Shown piece by piece: positions 39,311 through 49,009 of a DNA stretch of 64,000 nucleotides. The stretch's first letter is position 1. Each line of letters opens with the position of its first letter. Origin of the DNA: Exiguobacterium sp. BMC-KP. Lineage in GTDB: Bacteria; Bacillota; Bacilli; Exiguobacteriales; Exiguobacteriaceae. Both the position numbers and the translations under genes were made by a program. The stretch covers positions 2,046,001 to 2,110,000 of the forward strand of contig NZ_LGIW01000015.1 of NCBI RefSeq assembly GCF_001275385.1. Direction: 5' to 3'. Under the pieces are notes generated by a model, which saw only the letters and a list, made by a program, of their open reading frames with translations, ran no database searches and was not told where the DNA came from.

Positions 39311-40750
39311 ATGAAACCAAACTATCGTCAGATTGCAGAGCAAATCATTGAGAACATCGGGGGCAAGGAGAACGTCGAACAGGCAGCTCACTGTGTCACC
39401 CGTCTTCGTTTAACGCTTAAGAACCAAGAGCTCGTTGATCAAGAAGCCTTACTTGAAGTCCCACTCGTCAAAGGGGCGTTCTTAAACGCTGGTGTTTATC
39501 AAATCGTCATTGGAGCTGGAGATGTCGACCGAGTCTATGCCGAATTCATTCAATTGACCGGCTTACAGGCGACGACGATCGCAGATGTCAAATCGTCTGG
39601 TGCCGCAAAAATGAATCCATTCCAAAAATTGATCAAAGTCTTTTCTGATGTCTTTATGCCAATCATTCCTGCTATCATCGTCGCTGGTCTCTTGATGGGG
39701 ATCAATAATCTGTTCGGCATCGAATTTGGTGGTAAGACGATGATTGATCGGTACCCGAATCTGCAAGGATTATGGGACCTCATTAATATGATGGCAAATA
39801 CTGCTTTCGTCTTCCTCCCAGCACTCGTCGGCTGGTCAGCAACGAAACGCTTCGGTGGAAGTGAGATTCTCGGGATTGTCATGGGTTTAATGCTCGTACA
39901 CCCAGACCTCTTAAACGCTTGGAACTACGGACAAAGTGCCCTAAAAGGTGAAATCCCGACGTTCAATATCCTCGGTCTCTTTGAAATTGAAAAAGTCGGC
40001 TATCAAGGACAAATCCTTCCGGTTCTCGCAGCTGCTTATGTTCTCAGTACGATTGAACGGTGGCTTAAACAACGGGTACCGAATGCGATTCAATTACTCG
40101 TTGTACCGATTACGACGATTACGTTGACAGGATTCCTCGCTCTTGCCGTCATCGGACCGGTCACGCGTCAAGTCGGTGACTGGATTACGATCGGAGTCGT
40201 CAATACGTTCGAAGCTGTTCCGTTACTTGGTGCCTTGCTCTTTGGTGCACTTTATGCGCCACTCGTTATCACCGGCATGCACCACATGTTCATCGCCGTC
40301 GACTTACAATTAATCGGACAAAGCGGAACGACGTTCATCTGGCCGATGATCGCGATTTCGAACATCGCCCAAGGTTCAGCAACACTCGCGATGCTTTTCC
40401 TTGCGAAAAACGTCAATGATAAGAACATGGCATCGACATCTGCCCTATCCGCCTACTTCGGAATCACGGAACCCGCCATGTTCGGGGTCAATCTCCGGTT
40501 CAAGTATCCGTTTTACGCGGCACTCGTCGGCTCAGCCATCGCGTCTGCCTTCATCGCTGTCAGCGGTGTTCTCGCTCCTGCGATTGGTGTCGGTGGGCTA
40601 CCCGCTTTCATCTCGATCGTACCAGGCTCGATTTTATCGTTCATCGTCGGTATGGTGATCGCGATCATCGTTCCTGTCGCCTGTACGTTCTTGTTCCACT
40701 ATGTCTCAACGAAACGCGCAAAAAAAGCCGCCCTAAATAAAGCGGCGTAA
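39311..40750 (+). CDS. treP: PTS trehalose-specific enzyme IIBC
   Basis: A 479-residue permease that imports trehalose as trehalose-6-phosphate. The N-terminal IIB domain has the phospho-Cys in QAAHCVTRLRLTL; the IIC domain (about 105-470) is membrane-embedded with GLLMGINNLFGIE and the motif HHMFIAVDLQLI. No IIA domain is fused, so a glucose-type IIA must be supplied from elsewhere. The ATG at 39311 has AAGGAG upstream; a start nine codons earlier is unlikely. It precedes treA by 21 bases. Confidence 0.93.
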   Translation: MKPNYRQIAEQIIENIGGKENVEQAAHCVTRLRLTLKNQELVDQEALLEVPLVKGAFLNAGVYQIVIGAGDVDRVYAEFIQLTGLQATTIADVKSSGAAKMNPFQKLIKVFSDVFMPIIPAIIVAGLLMGINNLFGIEFGGKTMIDRYPNLQGLWDLINMMANTAFVFLPALVGWSATKRFGGSEILGIVMGLMLVHPDLLNAWNYGQSALKGEIPTFNILGLFEIEKVGYQGQILPVLAAAYVLSTIERWLKQRVPNAIQLLVVPITTITLTGFLALAVIGPVTRQVGDWITIGVVNTFEAVPLLGALLFGALYAPLVITGMHHMFIAVDLQLIGQSGTTFIWPMIAISNIAQGSATLAMLFLAKNVNDKNMASTSALSAYFGITEPAMFGVNLRFKYPFYAALVGSAIASAFIAVSGVLAPAIGVGGLPAFISIVPGSILSFIVGMVIAIIVPVACTFLFHYVSTKRAKKAALNKAA

Positions 40751-40771
40751 TTCTAGAAAGGTGTGTATCTG

Positions 40772-42412
40772 ATGATCACGACAACCGATTGGCGCAAATC
40801 CGCCGTTTATCAAATCTATCCAAAGAGTTTCTACAGTCCGGAAGGCAAAGCGACCGGTACGTTACGCGGCGTCACTGCTAAACTCGATTATTTGGCGGAT
40901 CTTGGTGTCGATTACCTCTGGTTGACGCCGGTCTATGCCTCACCGCAAAACGATAATGGCTATGATGTCAGTGACTACTACGCGATTGATCCGTCTTATG
41001 GAACGATGGATGATTTTGAGACGTTACTCGCTGAAGCAAAGCAACGTCATTTGTCCGTCATGATGGACATCGTCGTCAATCACTGTTCGACGTCGCATGT
41101 CTGGTTCGAAGAAGGACGTCATCCGGATAGTCCTTACCATGACTACTTCATTTGGCGCGATACGCCGAACGACTGGGTCTCAAAATTCGGTGGTCCTGCT
41201 TGGTCATTCGACGAGACAGCTGGCAAGTATTACTTGCACCTGTTCGACAAAACGCAAGCGGATCTGAACTGGGAAAATCCACGTCTTCGGGAAGACATTT
41301 ATAACATGATGCGCTTTTGGCGCGATAAAGGCGTCAGCGGCTTCCGACTCGATGTCATCAATTTGATTTCAAAGACACCAGGTCTTCCGAACGACCCTAG
41401 TGGAGACGGACGTGCGTATTATACGGACGGACCGAACGTTCATGACTACCTGCAAGAGATGAACGAACAAGTCTTTGCTGGGCACGACCTCCTGACCGTC
41501 GGTGAGATGTCGTCGACGTCGCTTGAGCACTGCCTTCGTTATTCATCGCTTGAGAATCAGGAACTGAAGATGACGTTCAACTTCCATCATTTGAAGGTCG
41601 ATTATCCGAACGGCGAAAAATGGGCGGCAGCACCGTTTGATTTCAAGCAACTGAAACAGATTTTCTCGGATTGGCAATCGGGTATGAACGGACAAGCCTG
41701 GAACGCGATCTTTTGGTGTAACCATGACCAACCACGCGTCGTCAGCCGGTTCGGTGACGACGTCACGTATCGCGTCGAGAGTGCGAAGATGCTCGCGACG
41801 ACACTTCACGGCTTACAAGGTACACCTTATATCTATCAGGGAGAAGAGATCGGGATGCCAAATCCGGACTTCACGGATCTGTCTGACTACCGCGATGTCG
41901 AGACGTTAAATGCCTATCAAGAAGCTCGGGACAAGGGTGTCGCGGAAGAAGAGATTCTTGCCGCGATTCGTCAAAAATCGCGTGATAATGCGCGGACGCC
42001 AATGCCGTGGTCGGATACACGTAACGGTGGTTTCAGTACGAGTGAACCGTGGATTCCGGTCTCGCCGACGCATGATCAAATCAACGTTGAGACGGCTGTA
42101 GCGGATCCGGACTCGGTCTACCACCATTACAAACGGTTGATTCAGCTCCGAAAACAGTATGACGTGCTCACGGACGGTACGTACCGGCTGTTGACACCAG
42201 ACGATTCGTCACTCTGGGCGTACGAACGCGAAACGGACGAGGAAGAATTATTCGTCGTCTCGAACTTCTACGGGACGGAGACGACGTTCACGTTACCTCG
42301 TGATGGATCGGATTATACGGTGTTGCTTCATAATTATAAGCAGATGCAGACGGACGAACAAAGACTCATGTTACGTCCATACGAGTCACTCATGCTCTAT
42401 CGCAAGAAATGA
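40772..42412 (+). CDS. treA: Phospho-alpha-(1,1)-glucosidase (trehalose-6-phosphate hydrolase)
   Basis: A 546-residue cytoplasmic GH13 enzyme that splits trehalose-6-P into glucose and glucose-6-P. The nucleophile Asp is in VSGFRLDVIN, the acid/base Glu is in TVGEMSST, and the third Asp is in WCNHDQPRVVSRFG. The opening ITTTDWRKSAVYQIYPKSF is typical. The ATG at 40772 is used because AAAGGTG lies 8 bases away. It ends the tre operon before a strong terminator. Context with treP and treR separates it from oligo-1,6-glucosidases. Confidence 0.95.
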   Translation: MITTTDWRKSAVYQIYPKSFYSPEGKATGTLRGVTAKLDYLADLGVDYLWLTPVYASPQNDNGYDVSDYYAIDPSYGTMDDFETLLAEAKQRHLSVMMDIVVNHCSTSHVWFEEGRHPDSPYHDYFIWRDTPNDWVSKFGGPAWSFDETAGKYYLHLFDKTQADLNWENPRLREDIYNMMRFWRDKGVSGFRLDVINLISKTPGLPNDPSGDGRAYYTDGPNVHDYLQEMNEQVFAGHDLLTVGEMSSTSLEHCLRYSSLENQELKMTFNFHHLKVDYPNGEKWAAAPFDFKQLKQIFSDWQSGMNGQAWNAIFWCNHDQPRVVSRFGDDVTYRVESAKMLATTLHGLQGTPYIYQGEEIGMPNPDFTDLSDYRDVETLNAYQEARDKGVAEEEILAAIRQKSRDNARTPMPWSDTRNGGFSTSEPWIPVSPTHDQINVETAVADPDSVYHHYKRLIQLRKQYDVLTDGTYRLLTPDDSSLWAYERETDEEELFVVSNFYGTETTFTLPRDGSDYTVLLHNYKQMQTDEQRLMLRPYESLMLYRKK

Positions 42413-42489
42413 TTCGGTAAAGCTGAAGAATCAATGGTCTCACCGCTAGTTTTTACAATGAATGTCTCATCCTCGCTTTACACTAAACA

Positions 42490-42535
42490 AAAGAGGCACG
42501 CTTCCGAGTCTATCTCCACGGAAGCGTGCCTCTTT
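42490..42535. terminator. Bidirectional terminator between treA and the symporter
   Basis: A perfect 17-bp inverted repeat (42490-42506 with 42519-42535) has A and T flanks and stands between convergent genes. Confidence 0.92.
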
Positions 42536-42592
42536 CTTTTAATTTAGTTGAAACACTTCCTGCATAGTTGTGCTTCTTCTATCCATACGATA

Positions 42593-43951
42593 CTACGAAA
42601 CTTTCCGATTCGCTTCTTCTCGTTTCAACTGTTCGCGGAACAGTCGTGTCTCAGCAATGACGACGCCAGACAATCCAATCAAGCCGATCAAGTTCGGAAT
42701 CGCCATCAAACCATTAAAGACATCGGAAATCGCCCAGACCATGTTCAAGTTCGTCGTCATCGCACCTGCTCCAGCGACTAAAACGAATAAGATACGATAC
42801 GGTAAGATCGATTTTTGACCAAATAGATAATAAATCGACTTTTCACCATAGTATGACCACCCGAGGACAGTCGAATAAGCAAACATAACGAGCCCGATCG
42901 TGACGATGTACTTTCCAGCAGGACCGAGGAAGACTTCAAAGCTTGCTGTCGTCAACTCAACGCCTTCTAGTTTCGTGTCCAACTGTCCACCCATGACGAG
43001 TGTCAGACCCGTGATTGAACAGACAACCAATGTATCAAGGAACACTTGCGTCATCGAGACGAGTGCTTGACGTCCCGGAAAGTCCGTTTTTGCGGCTGCT
43101 GCCGCAATCGGAGCGGAACCGAGTCCTGCTTCGTTCGAGAAGACACCACGCGCGACACCATAACGAATCGCCGCCCCGATTGCCCCACCTGTGATGGCTT
43201 CGTTTGAGAACGTACTGCTGAAAATCGTTGAGATCGCACCTGGAATCAAGTCATAGTTCATGACGAGAATCAGTAGACCACTTCCGACATAGAAGAAAAT
43301 CATGAACGGAACGAACAAACTAACAACTTTCCCGATCGATTTGACCCCACCGAGAATAACGACTCCCGTCAGTACCATCAACGCAATCCCCGTCACGTAA
43401 AGTGGTACATCAAACGTCGATTTCATTGCGAGTGCGACCGAATTCGTCTGGACACCGTTCCCGATCCCGAATGCGGCGATCGAAGCGAATGCGGCAAATA
43501 AGACACCGAGCCATTTTTGCTTCAGTCCACGTTCAAGATAATACATCGGTCCCCCTGCCATCTGTCCTTTTTCATCAACGACGCGATATTTGACGGCAAG
43601 AATCGCTTCCGCATATTTCGTCGCCATTCCAAATAAACCGGACAACCACATCCAGACGATCGCGCCTGGTCCGCCAAGGACAACAGCGGTTGCGACACCG
43701 ACGATATTCCCTGTACCGACGGTCGCAGCGAGTGCTGTCATTAATGCTTGAAAGTGACTGATATCACCTTCTGACTTGTCATCCTGATGTTTCGAAAACG
43801 CAAGCTTCAGCGCATACGGCAGTTTGGTAATTTGAATGAATCCTAAGCGAATCGTCAAGTAAATCCCCGTACCGACCAACAGGATGAGTAACGGTGGTCC
43901 CCAAACAAAATCGGACACCTTACCAATCCAGTCACTAAATGAATTTCCCAT
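42593..43951 (-). CDS. Sodium:alanine/glycine symporter (AGCS family)
   Basis: A 452-residue symporter with about ten membrane helices. The signature VATAVVLGGPGAIVWMWLSG and the segment ARGVFSNEAGLGSAPIAAAA are diagnostic of the AGCS family, which takes up alanine or glycine with sodium. It is closest in form to AlsT/YrbD-like proteins. The ATG lies 30-50 bases from an AT-rich upstream region in which no glycine riboswitch is seen. It stands alone on the minus strand between treA and the chemoreceptor relic. Confidence 0.92.
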   Translation of the reverse strand: MGNSFSDWIGKVSDFVWGPPLLILLVGTGIYLTIRLGFIQITKLPYALKLAFSKHQDDKSEGDISHFQALMTALAATVGTGNIVGVATAVVLGGPGAIVWMWLSGLFGMATKYAEAILAVKYRVVDEKGQMAGGPMYYLERGLKQKWLGVLFAAFASIAAFGIGNGVQTNSVALAMKSTFDVPLYVTGIALMVLTGVVILGGVKSIGKVVSLFVPFMIFFYVGSGLLILVMNYDLIPGAISTIFSSTFSNEAITGGAIGAAIRYGVARGVFSNEAGLGSAPIAAAAAKTDFPGRQALVSMTQVFLDTLVVCSITGLTLVMGGQLDTKLEGVELTTASFEVFLGPAGKYIVTIGLVMFAYSTVLGWSYYGEKSIYYLFGQKSILPYRILFVLVAGAGAMTTNLNMVWAISDVFNGLMAIPNLIGLIGLSGVVIAETRLFREQLKREEANRKVS

Positions 43952-44068
43952 TCGTGTTACCCCCTCTATGTAATCTATAGTTCTTTACCATTTTTTCAGA
44001 ATTTACTGATAATTGTCAAACTATTTTTTCATAAAACTATTTTGATACTTATTTTTTTCAATAATAAG

Positions 44069-44092
44069 TAAATTTTTTACTTGTGACGATAT
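44069..44092 (+). promoter_or_regulatory. Sigma-D-like promoter before the chemoreceptor relic
   Basis: TAAA (44069-44072) and ACGATAT (44086-44092) resemble the sigma-D elements used by chemotaxis genes, but with a 13-base spacer. A TATAAT overlaps it (44090-44095), so sigma-A use is also possible. Confidence 0.35.
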
Positions 44093-44140
44093 AATCAAGA
44101 AAATGAATAGTTCATCTCGCAAAACAAAGGAGCGAATCAC

Positions 44141-45659
44141 ATGAAGATTAAAACGAAGCTTATCTTATTGTCCTCCATCCTTTTGCTTAGCTTAATCGGG
44201 GTCGGATTGTACGGTGGATTCTCATTAAGTCGTGTCGATCAAGAGAGTCAAACGATTACTTCTTCCTGGATTCCTGGTCTGAACTTGTCGCACGAAACGA
44301 ATACAGCGTTATCCGATTTACGGCGTGTCGAGTTGTTGCATATTCAAGAAAATGATCCAGAAATCAAAGCAGGCTATGATAAACGTGTCAAAGACGGTTT
44401 AGCGACCGTTGACGCGAATCTGGCGAAATACGAAAAAACGATCTATTTGAAATCTGATCGTCAATTATTTGATGATCTTGCGAAGAAATGGCAAACATTT
44501 AAAGAGACGACCGATCGTCTTCTTGCCCTCAGTACACCAGAAACCCAAAAAGAAGCTGTGACGTATTATGAAGGAGCCAGTCGTGATTCCTACTTCGCTG
44601 TTTCCGATCAATTGACGAAAATCGTGAAATTTAACAATCAACAGGCTAGCACAAATGGTGACACGATTACGCAAGCTGCTAATACTGCCCATCTAATGCT
44701 ATTTACGATCATTGGTATCGTTGGATTGCTCGGTGTCATTTTTACTGTCTTGATTTTACGTTCGATTTTTGGTCCCCTTCGTCAATTGCAGGCAAAAACA
44801 CATGAACTCGCAACGCAGGGTGGCGACTTCACATACGATTGAAAACTTATCGGCTGGTATGCAGGAGACAGCTGCTTCTGCCGAAGAGATGAACTCGTCT
44901 GCTGTCGATATGGAAGCAACGATTCATGAGATCGTCTCTGGCGCAGAAGCGAATGGAAAACGCGCCCAAGAAGTTGGTGGTCGCGCTGAATCGCTTCAAG
45001 TCGTCGCCACGGAAGCGAAACAGACCGCTACTCAAATTCTCTCTGAAACGAAAACGCGACTTGAGGATGCGATGACACGAGCAAAAGCCGTCAAGGAAAT
45101 TTCCGTTTTGTCTGACGCGATCCTCTCAATCGCGGCGCAAACGAATCTATTATCCCTTAACGCTTCGATTGAAGCAGCACGAGCCGGCGAAGTCGGTCGA
45201 GGCTTTGCTGTCGTCGCGGATGAAATCCGGAAACTCGCCGAGAGTAGTCGGGACACTGTTGAACAAATCCAAGATGTCTCGTTATCGGTCATCGATTCCG
45301 TCGAACACTTGAATGCCGCATCCGGTGAGATGCTCTCTTTCATCGATACGAAGGTCGTCAAAGACTATGATTTGTTTGAAGATGCCTCGATTCAATACCG
45401 TGATGATGCGCAATTATTCGGTGATGCAGCAGAACATTTTGCTGCTCAAGCCGGTCAACTTCAAGAACTGACAGCAAACATGCTCGGTGTCATTCATGAC
45501 GTTGCGGTCACCGTCAATGATGGGGCACAAGGGACACAATCGATGTCGGAACAGATCAATCATTCCGTCCAAGCGTTCCGGGATGTCCATCAACAAACTT
45601 CCGTCAGTCAACAGCAAGCAGAATCACTAAAAGAGGTATTACGTCAATTCCAAGTCTAA
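44141..45659 (+). pseudogene. Broken methyl-accepting chemotaxis receptor
   Basis: Two parts of one receptor lie in different frames. The first (44141-44842) encodes a 4-helix-bundle sensor between two membrane helices, then only the first helix of HAMP ([18 protein letters not shown]) before a stop. The second part, readable to 45659 without a plausible start, encodes the signalling hairpin with [20 protein letters not shown] and [13 protein letters not shown]. The second HAMP helix and the upstream methylation helix are missing, so the lesion is an out-of-frame deletion near 44835, not a one-base slip. The last residues encode a normal end (KEVLRQFQV). A functional receptor is not expected. 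Confidence 0.8.
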
Positions 45660-45661
45660 AT

Positions 45662-45701
45662 AATAAGCCCCTCGCTTCTGGTTGGAAGCGAGGGGCTTAT
45701 T
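45662..45701. terminator. Bidirectional terminator after the chemoreceptor relic
   Basis: A perfect 17-bp inverted repeat (45662-45678 with 45685-45701) with a 6-base loop stands between convergent genes. Confidence 0.92.
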
Positions 45702-45703
45702 AT

Positions 45704-46525
45704 TTATTGTGCAGCACCTGTGAGTGGTTGCGCATCTTTTGTCTCTGCAGGGAGTTTGATTTCGTTGATTTCATTGAATTTCGAGAATGTTGATTGATTT
45801 TTCATCGTGAAGTCCGTATCTTTTTCAACTGCGAAGACCATATCCATATCGAGTGATTTCGGATAGAATGTCTTCGCATCATACGTCATCGTATAGTTCA
45901 TTTTCTTATAATCAATGCTGTCCATGGCGTCTTTCATTTGCGCCATTTGTCCTGTTTGCTCTAGCGAATCCTTCATAAAGGCTTTGAGGTCGTCACCCTT
46001 TAGTTTGACGTCGATTTGATAGACGTCACCCTCTTTTTTCGCTGTCCAGTTGTCTTTGTACTTTTTCAACAGCTTGAGATTTTGATCCGTCGATGCCGAT
46101 GACTCCATTGCTTCGACCATATCGCCTAGTTCCGAGACATCTTGAACGAGCCATTGTCCGTTTTGCGATAAATACATCTTATCGTCGACGATATAGCTCT
46201 CAATCGACATGTCTTTACCGTCCTGTGGATTTTTCATCGTCATCGTCTGGTGCATCGCAAGCGGTTTTTGAATGATATCAGCTGATACCTTTTGATCCAT
46301 TGTCATCTCACCTGCTTTTGAGTTGACTGTCCCTTCCATGTGGAACGATTTAATATCTTTTTGAGCGGCTGTCGCTTTATTCAGTAATTCCGTATTCGAG
46401 AGTTCCCCCGACTTCGTCGAACCAGACCCACTGCCACTACCTGTATCTGTCTGTCCATCTTGACATCCAGCAAGCCCAATCGATGCTGCGACGATTCCGG
46501 CTGCTACCCACCTTGTTTTCTTCAT
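45704..46525 (-). CDS. Lipoprotein, DUF6612-like (LolA/LppX-type fold)
   Basis: A 273-residue lipoprotein. The lipobox is SIGLAGC with the lipidated Cys near residue 21, followed by a Gly/Ser linker. The rest has repeated beta strands with KSFHMEGTVNSKAGEMTMDQ and YIVDDKMYLSQNGQWLV, as in the DUF6612 family of Bacillales lipoproteins. These have an open-barrel fold like LolA, which suggests binding of a hydrophobic ligand, but no function is established. The start at 46525 (MKKTRWVAAG) follows AAGGAGG. It stands alone between two terminators. Confidence 0.8.
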   Translation of the reverse strand: MKKTRWVAAGIVAASIGLAGCQDGQTDTGSGSGSGSTKSGELSNTELLNKATAAQKDIKSFHMEGTVNSKAGEMTMDQKVSADIIQKPLAMHQTMTMKNPQDGKDMSIESYIVDDKMYLSQNGQWLVQDVSELGDMVEAMESSASTDQNLKLLKKYKDNWTAKKEGDVYQIDVKLKGDDLKAFMKDSLEQTGQMAQMKDAMDSIDYKKMNYTMTYDAKTFYPKSLDMDMVFAVEKDTDFTMKNQSTFSKFNEINEIKLPAETKDAQPLTGAAQ

Positions 46526-46691
46526 ATTCATTTCCTCCTTCATGCGCGTTACCCTGATTTACGAAAAACATTGGAAAATGTTTCAAAGTTTCTTTATTAC
46601 ACCATTACCGTTCTCCTTGAAAACGAATCCTCAAATTTCAAATCTACTATCCTTTTTTTGAAATTTGATTCATTATCCGCACGTTTTCCGC

Positions 46692-46726
46692 AAAAAAACA
46701 GGATGACGGAATATACCGTCACCCTG
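46692..46726 (-). terminator. Terminator of the riboflavin operon
   Basis: An 11-bp stem with one mismatch (46716-46726 with 46699-46709) and a T run on the minus strand lies 12 bases after ribH. Confidence 0.88.
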
Positions 46727-46737
46727 TCTCTGTTCCA

Positions 46738-47196
46738 TTAGATCGTCCGTAAAAGATTTGCCATCTCGATTGCTGAAACTGCTGCTTCGTAACCTTTATT
46801 CCCAGCTTTCGTACCGGCACGTTCAACCGCTTGCTCGATCGAATCTGTTGTCAGAACACCGAAGATGATGGGAACGCCGGTGTCGCGTGACGCACTCGCG
46901 ACACCTTTTGCGACTTCATTACAGACATAGTCATAATGCGACGTCGCCCCACGGATGACGGCACCAAGCGTGATGACAGCATCATATTTACCGCTTTTCG
47001 CTAACTTTTCTGCAACGAGTGGAATTTCGAATGCTCCAGGAACCCATGCTGTATCGACAGCATCTGCTGCAACACCGTGACGACGGAACGCGTCGTTTGC
47101 TCCTCCGACGAGTTTTGATGTAATCAATTCGTTAAAACGTGCAGCGACGATCGCGACGCGTAGTCCTTCTCCTGTTAAGAAACCTTCGTAAATCAT
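46738..47196 (-). CDS. ribH: 6,7-dimethyl-8-ribityllumazine synthase
   Basis: A 152-residue enzyme that joins the ribityl-aminouracil to dihydroxybutanone phosphate, the penultimate step of riboflavin synthesis, and assembles as large icosahedral shells. Typical parts are [31 protein letters not shown], and [15 protein letters not shown]. The start overlaps the ribBA stop by 4 bases. It is the last gene of the operon. Confidence 0.97.
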   Translation of the reverse strand: MIYEGFLTGEGLRVAIVAARFNELITSKLVGGANDAFRRHGVAADAVDTAWVPGAFEIPLVAEKLAKSGKYDAVITLGAVIRGATSHYDYVCNEVAKGVASASRDTGVPIIFGVLTTDSIEQAVERAGTKAGNKGYEAAVSAIEMANLLRTI

Positions 47197-48383
47197 GATG
47201 TGTGTCCTCCTTGGATGTCGAGCCAGTGCCCGAGTTTTGTTTGTTTTGTTTTCAGATAACGCTGATTTTCCGGCTCGACCGGTACTTGATGTGGGACGCG
47301 TTCGATGATTTCGATGCCTTCTTGTTCGAGCACCCGTTGTTTATCCGGATTATTTGTCATTAAACGGATCTTCGTCACGCCAAGATCACGTAACATGTTC
47401 GCTGCGACCGTATAGTCACGCATGTCCGTCGGATAACCAAGCGCATGGTTCGCTTCGACCGTATCGAGTCCTTGTTCCTGCAACTCGTAGGCTTTTAACT
47501 TCGCCATCAGACCGATGCCGCGGCCTTCCTGACGTAGATACAAGACAGCTCCGCCTTCTCGCTCGATCCGCTCGAGTGCCGCATCGAGTTGTGGACCACA
47601 ATCGCAACGCTTCGAACCGAAGACATCCCCTGTCAGGCATTCTGAGTGCAGACGGACGAGCATTCCGTCGTGCGCTTCACCCGACAAGACGGCGACATGT
47701 TCCTTCTTGTCTTGTGTCGTATAGCCGATCATCCGAAACGCTCCGAACGTCGTCGGAAGTAACACTTCCGCTTCCCGTGTCAACGGGCGCTCAAGATAAG
47801 CGACGAGTGCCTCGATCGTGATTAGTTTTAAATCATGTTCTTCCTTATAAAGAAGTAAATCGTCAACGCGCGCCATCGTGCCGTCTTCCTTGATGATTTC
47901 ACAAATGACGGCGATTTCGTCACTACCCGCGAGACGGGCAAGATCAATGCCTGCTTCTGTATGTCCGCGACGTTCTCGGACGCCACCCTCTTTTGCAATC
48001 AACGGAAAGATGTGTCCTGGTCGTTTGAAACGCTCCGGTCCATCCGTTAACATCCGTTGAATCGTCAGCGAACGTTCATCGGCACTGATGCCGGTCTTTG
48101 CTTCTTCATGATCGATACTGAGCGTGAATGCCGTACCGTGCGGATCGGTGTTGTTCGCCGTCATCGGTGCGAGTTCAAGTCGCTGGGCAATCCGCGGACT
48201 GACCGGTACACAGACGAGCCCTTTTCCGTATGTGATCATGAAGTTGATGTTTTCTGGTGTCGCATGTTCTGCGAGCATGACGAGATCCCCTTCATTCTCA
48301 CGGTCCTCGTCATCACAGACGATGATCGGTCGTCCTTTTTTTAAATCTTCTATCGCTTCTTCAATCAAGTCGAATCCATTCAT
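47193..48383 (-). CDS. ribBA: Bifunctional 3,4-dihydroxy-2-butanone-4-phosphate synthase / GTP cyclohydrolase II
   Basis: A 396-residue fused enzyme that supplies both precursors of the riboflavin pathway. The N-terminal RibB part has [20 protein letters not shown] and [16 protein letters not shown]; the C-terminal RibA part has the zinc cysteines in [15 protein letters not shown] and [19 protein letters not shown]. The gene starts one base after the ribE stop area (shared base) and overlaps ribH by 4 bases. The fusion is standard in Bacillales. Confidence 0.97.
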   Translation of the reverse strand: MNGFDLIEEAIEDLKKGRPIIVCDDEDRENEGDLVMLAEHATPENINFMITYGKGLVCVPVSPRIAQRLELAPMTANNTDPHGTAFTLSIDHEEAKTGISADERSLTIQRMLTDGPERFKRPGHIFPLIAKEGGVRERRGHTEAGIDLARLAGSDEIAVICEIIKEDGTMARVDDLLLYKEEHDLKLITIEALVAYLERPLTREAEVLLPTTFGAFRMIGYTTQDKKEHVAVLSGEAHDGMLVRLHSECLTGDVFGSKRCDCGPQLDAALERIEREGGAVLYLRQEGRGIGLMAKLKAYELQEQGLDTVEANHALGYPTDMRDYTVAANMLRDLGVTKIRLMTNNPDKQRVLEQEGIEIIERVPHQVPVEPENQRYLKTKQTKLGHWLDIQGGHTS

Positions 48384-49009
48384 TACATGTCGCCTCCTAA
48401 GAATGCTGCCCAGTCCGTCTGCTTCTCGTGTTGCGTGAAATGATAAAGATGTTTCGCCATCATGTCACACTCGATATTGACGACTGCGCCGCTTGCCAAT
48501 CGATCGAACGTCGTTACTTGACGGGAGTGCGGAATCAGTGAAATCGAGATCGTTTCCGGCGTGACACGTTGTAAGGTCAGGCTCGTGCCGTTGATCGCAA
48601 TCGATCCTTTCGGAATACAATACTTTTGCCACGACCCGACATCAAACGTATAGACCATCGCTTCCCCGTCCGGTCGTCGACTGATCAGTCGCGCCGTCCC
48701 GTCGATGTGTCCACTGACGAAATGTCCACCAAAACGACCGTCTGCTGGCATTGCTCGTTCAAGTTGTATCGGGCTCCCGACACGATATGTGCCAAGTGCC
48801 GTTGAACGAATCGTGTCATGGACGGCATCTGCCGTGAAGCCAGTCGGACTCATGGACGTGACGGTCAAACAGATGCCGTCGACGGCGATGCTATCACCAA
48901 TCTTCGTTCCTTCGAGCACCCGGTGTGCTTCAATTTCAAGCGCTAAACCGTTCGGTCGCGGAATCTTTCGTTTTAACGTCCCGACTTCTTCAATCAATCC
49001 GGTGAACAT
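48383..49009 (-). CDS. ribE: Riboflavin synthase alpha chain
   Basis: A 208-residue enzyme that dismutates two lumazines to riboflavin. It has the expected internal duplication: [12 protein letters not shown] opens the first barrel and [12 protein letters not shown] the second. The start at 49009 is set by GGAGG just upstream; it overlaps the ribD end by 16 bases. The longer frame upstream is only ribD in another phase. Confidence 0.96.
   Translation of the reverse strand: MFTGLIEEVGTLKRKIPRPNGLALEIEAHRVLEGTKIGDSIAVDGICLTVTSMSPTGFTADAVHDTIRSTALGTYRVGSPIQLERAMPADGRFGGHFVSGHIDGTARLISRRPDGEAMVYTFDVGSWQKYCIPKGSIAINGTSLTLQRVTPETISISLIPHSRQVTTFDRLASGAVVNIECDMMAKHLYHFTQHEKQTDWAAFLGGDM

Noticed and set aside
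43952-44140. Glycine riboswitch ahead of the AGCS symporter
   Set aside because: Such riboswitches often precede this family, but the conserved core is absent here.
46460-46741. 93-codon plus-strand frame between the lipoprotein and ribH
   Set aside because: It overlaps the lipoprotein start and a terminator and has no binding site.
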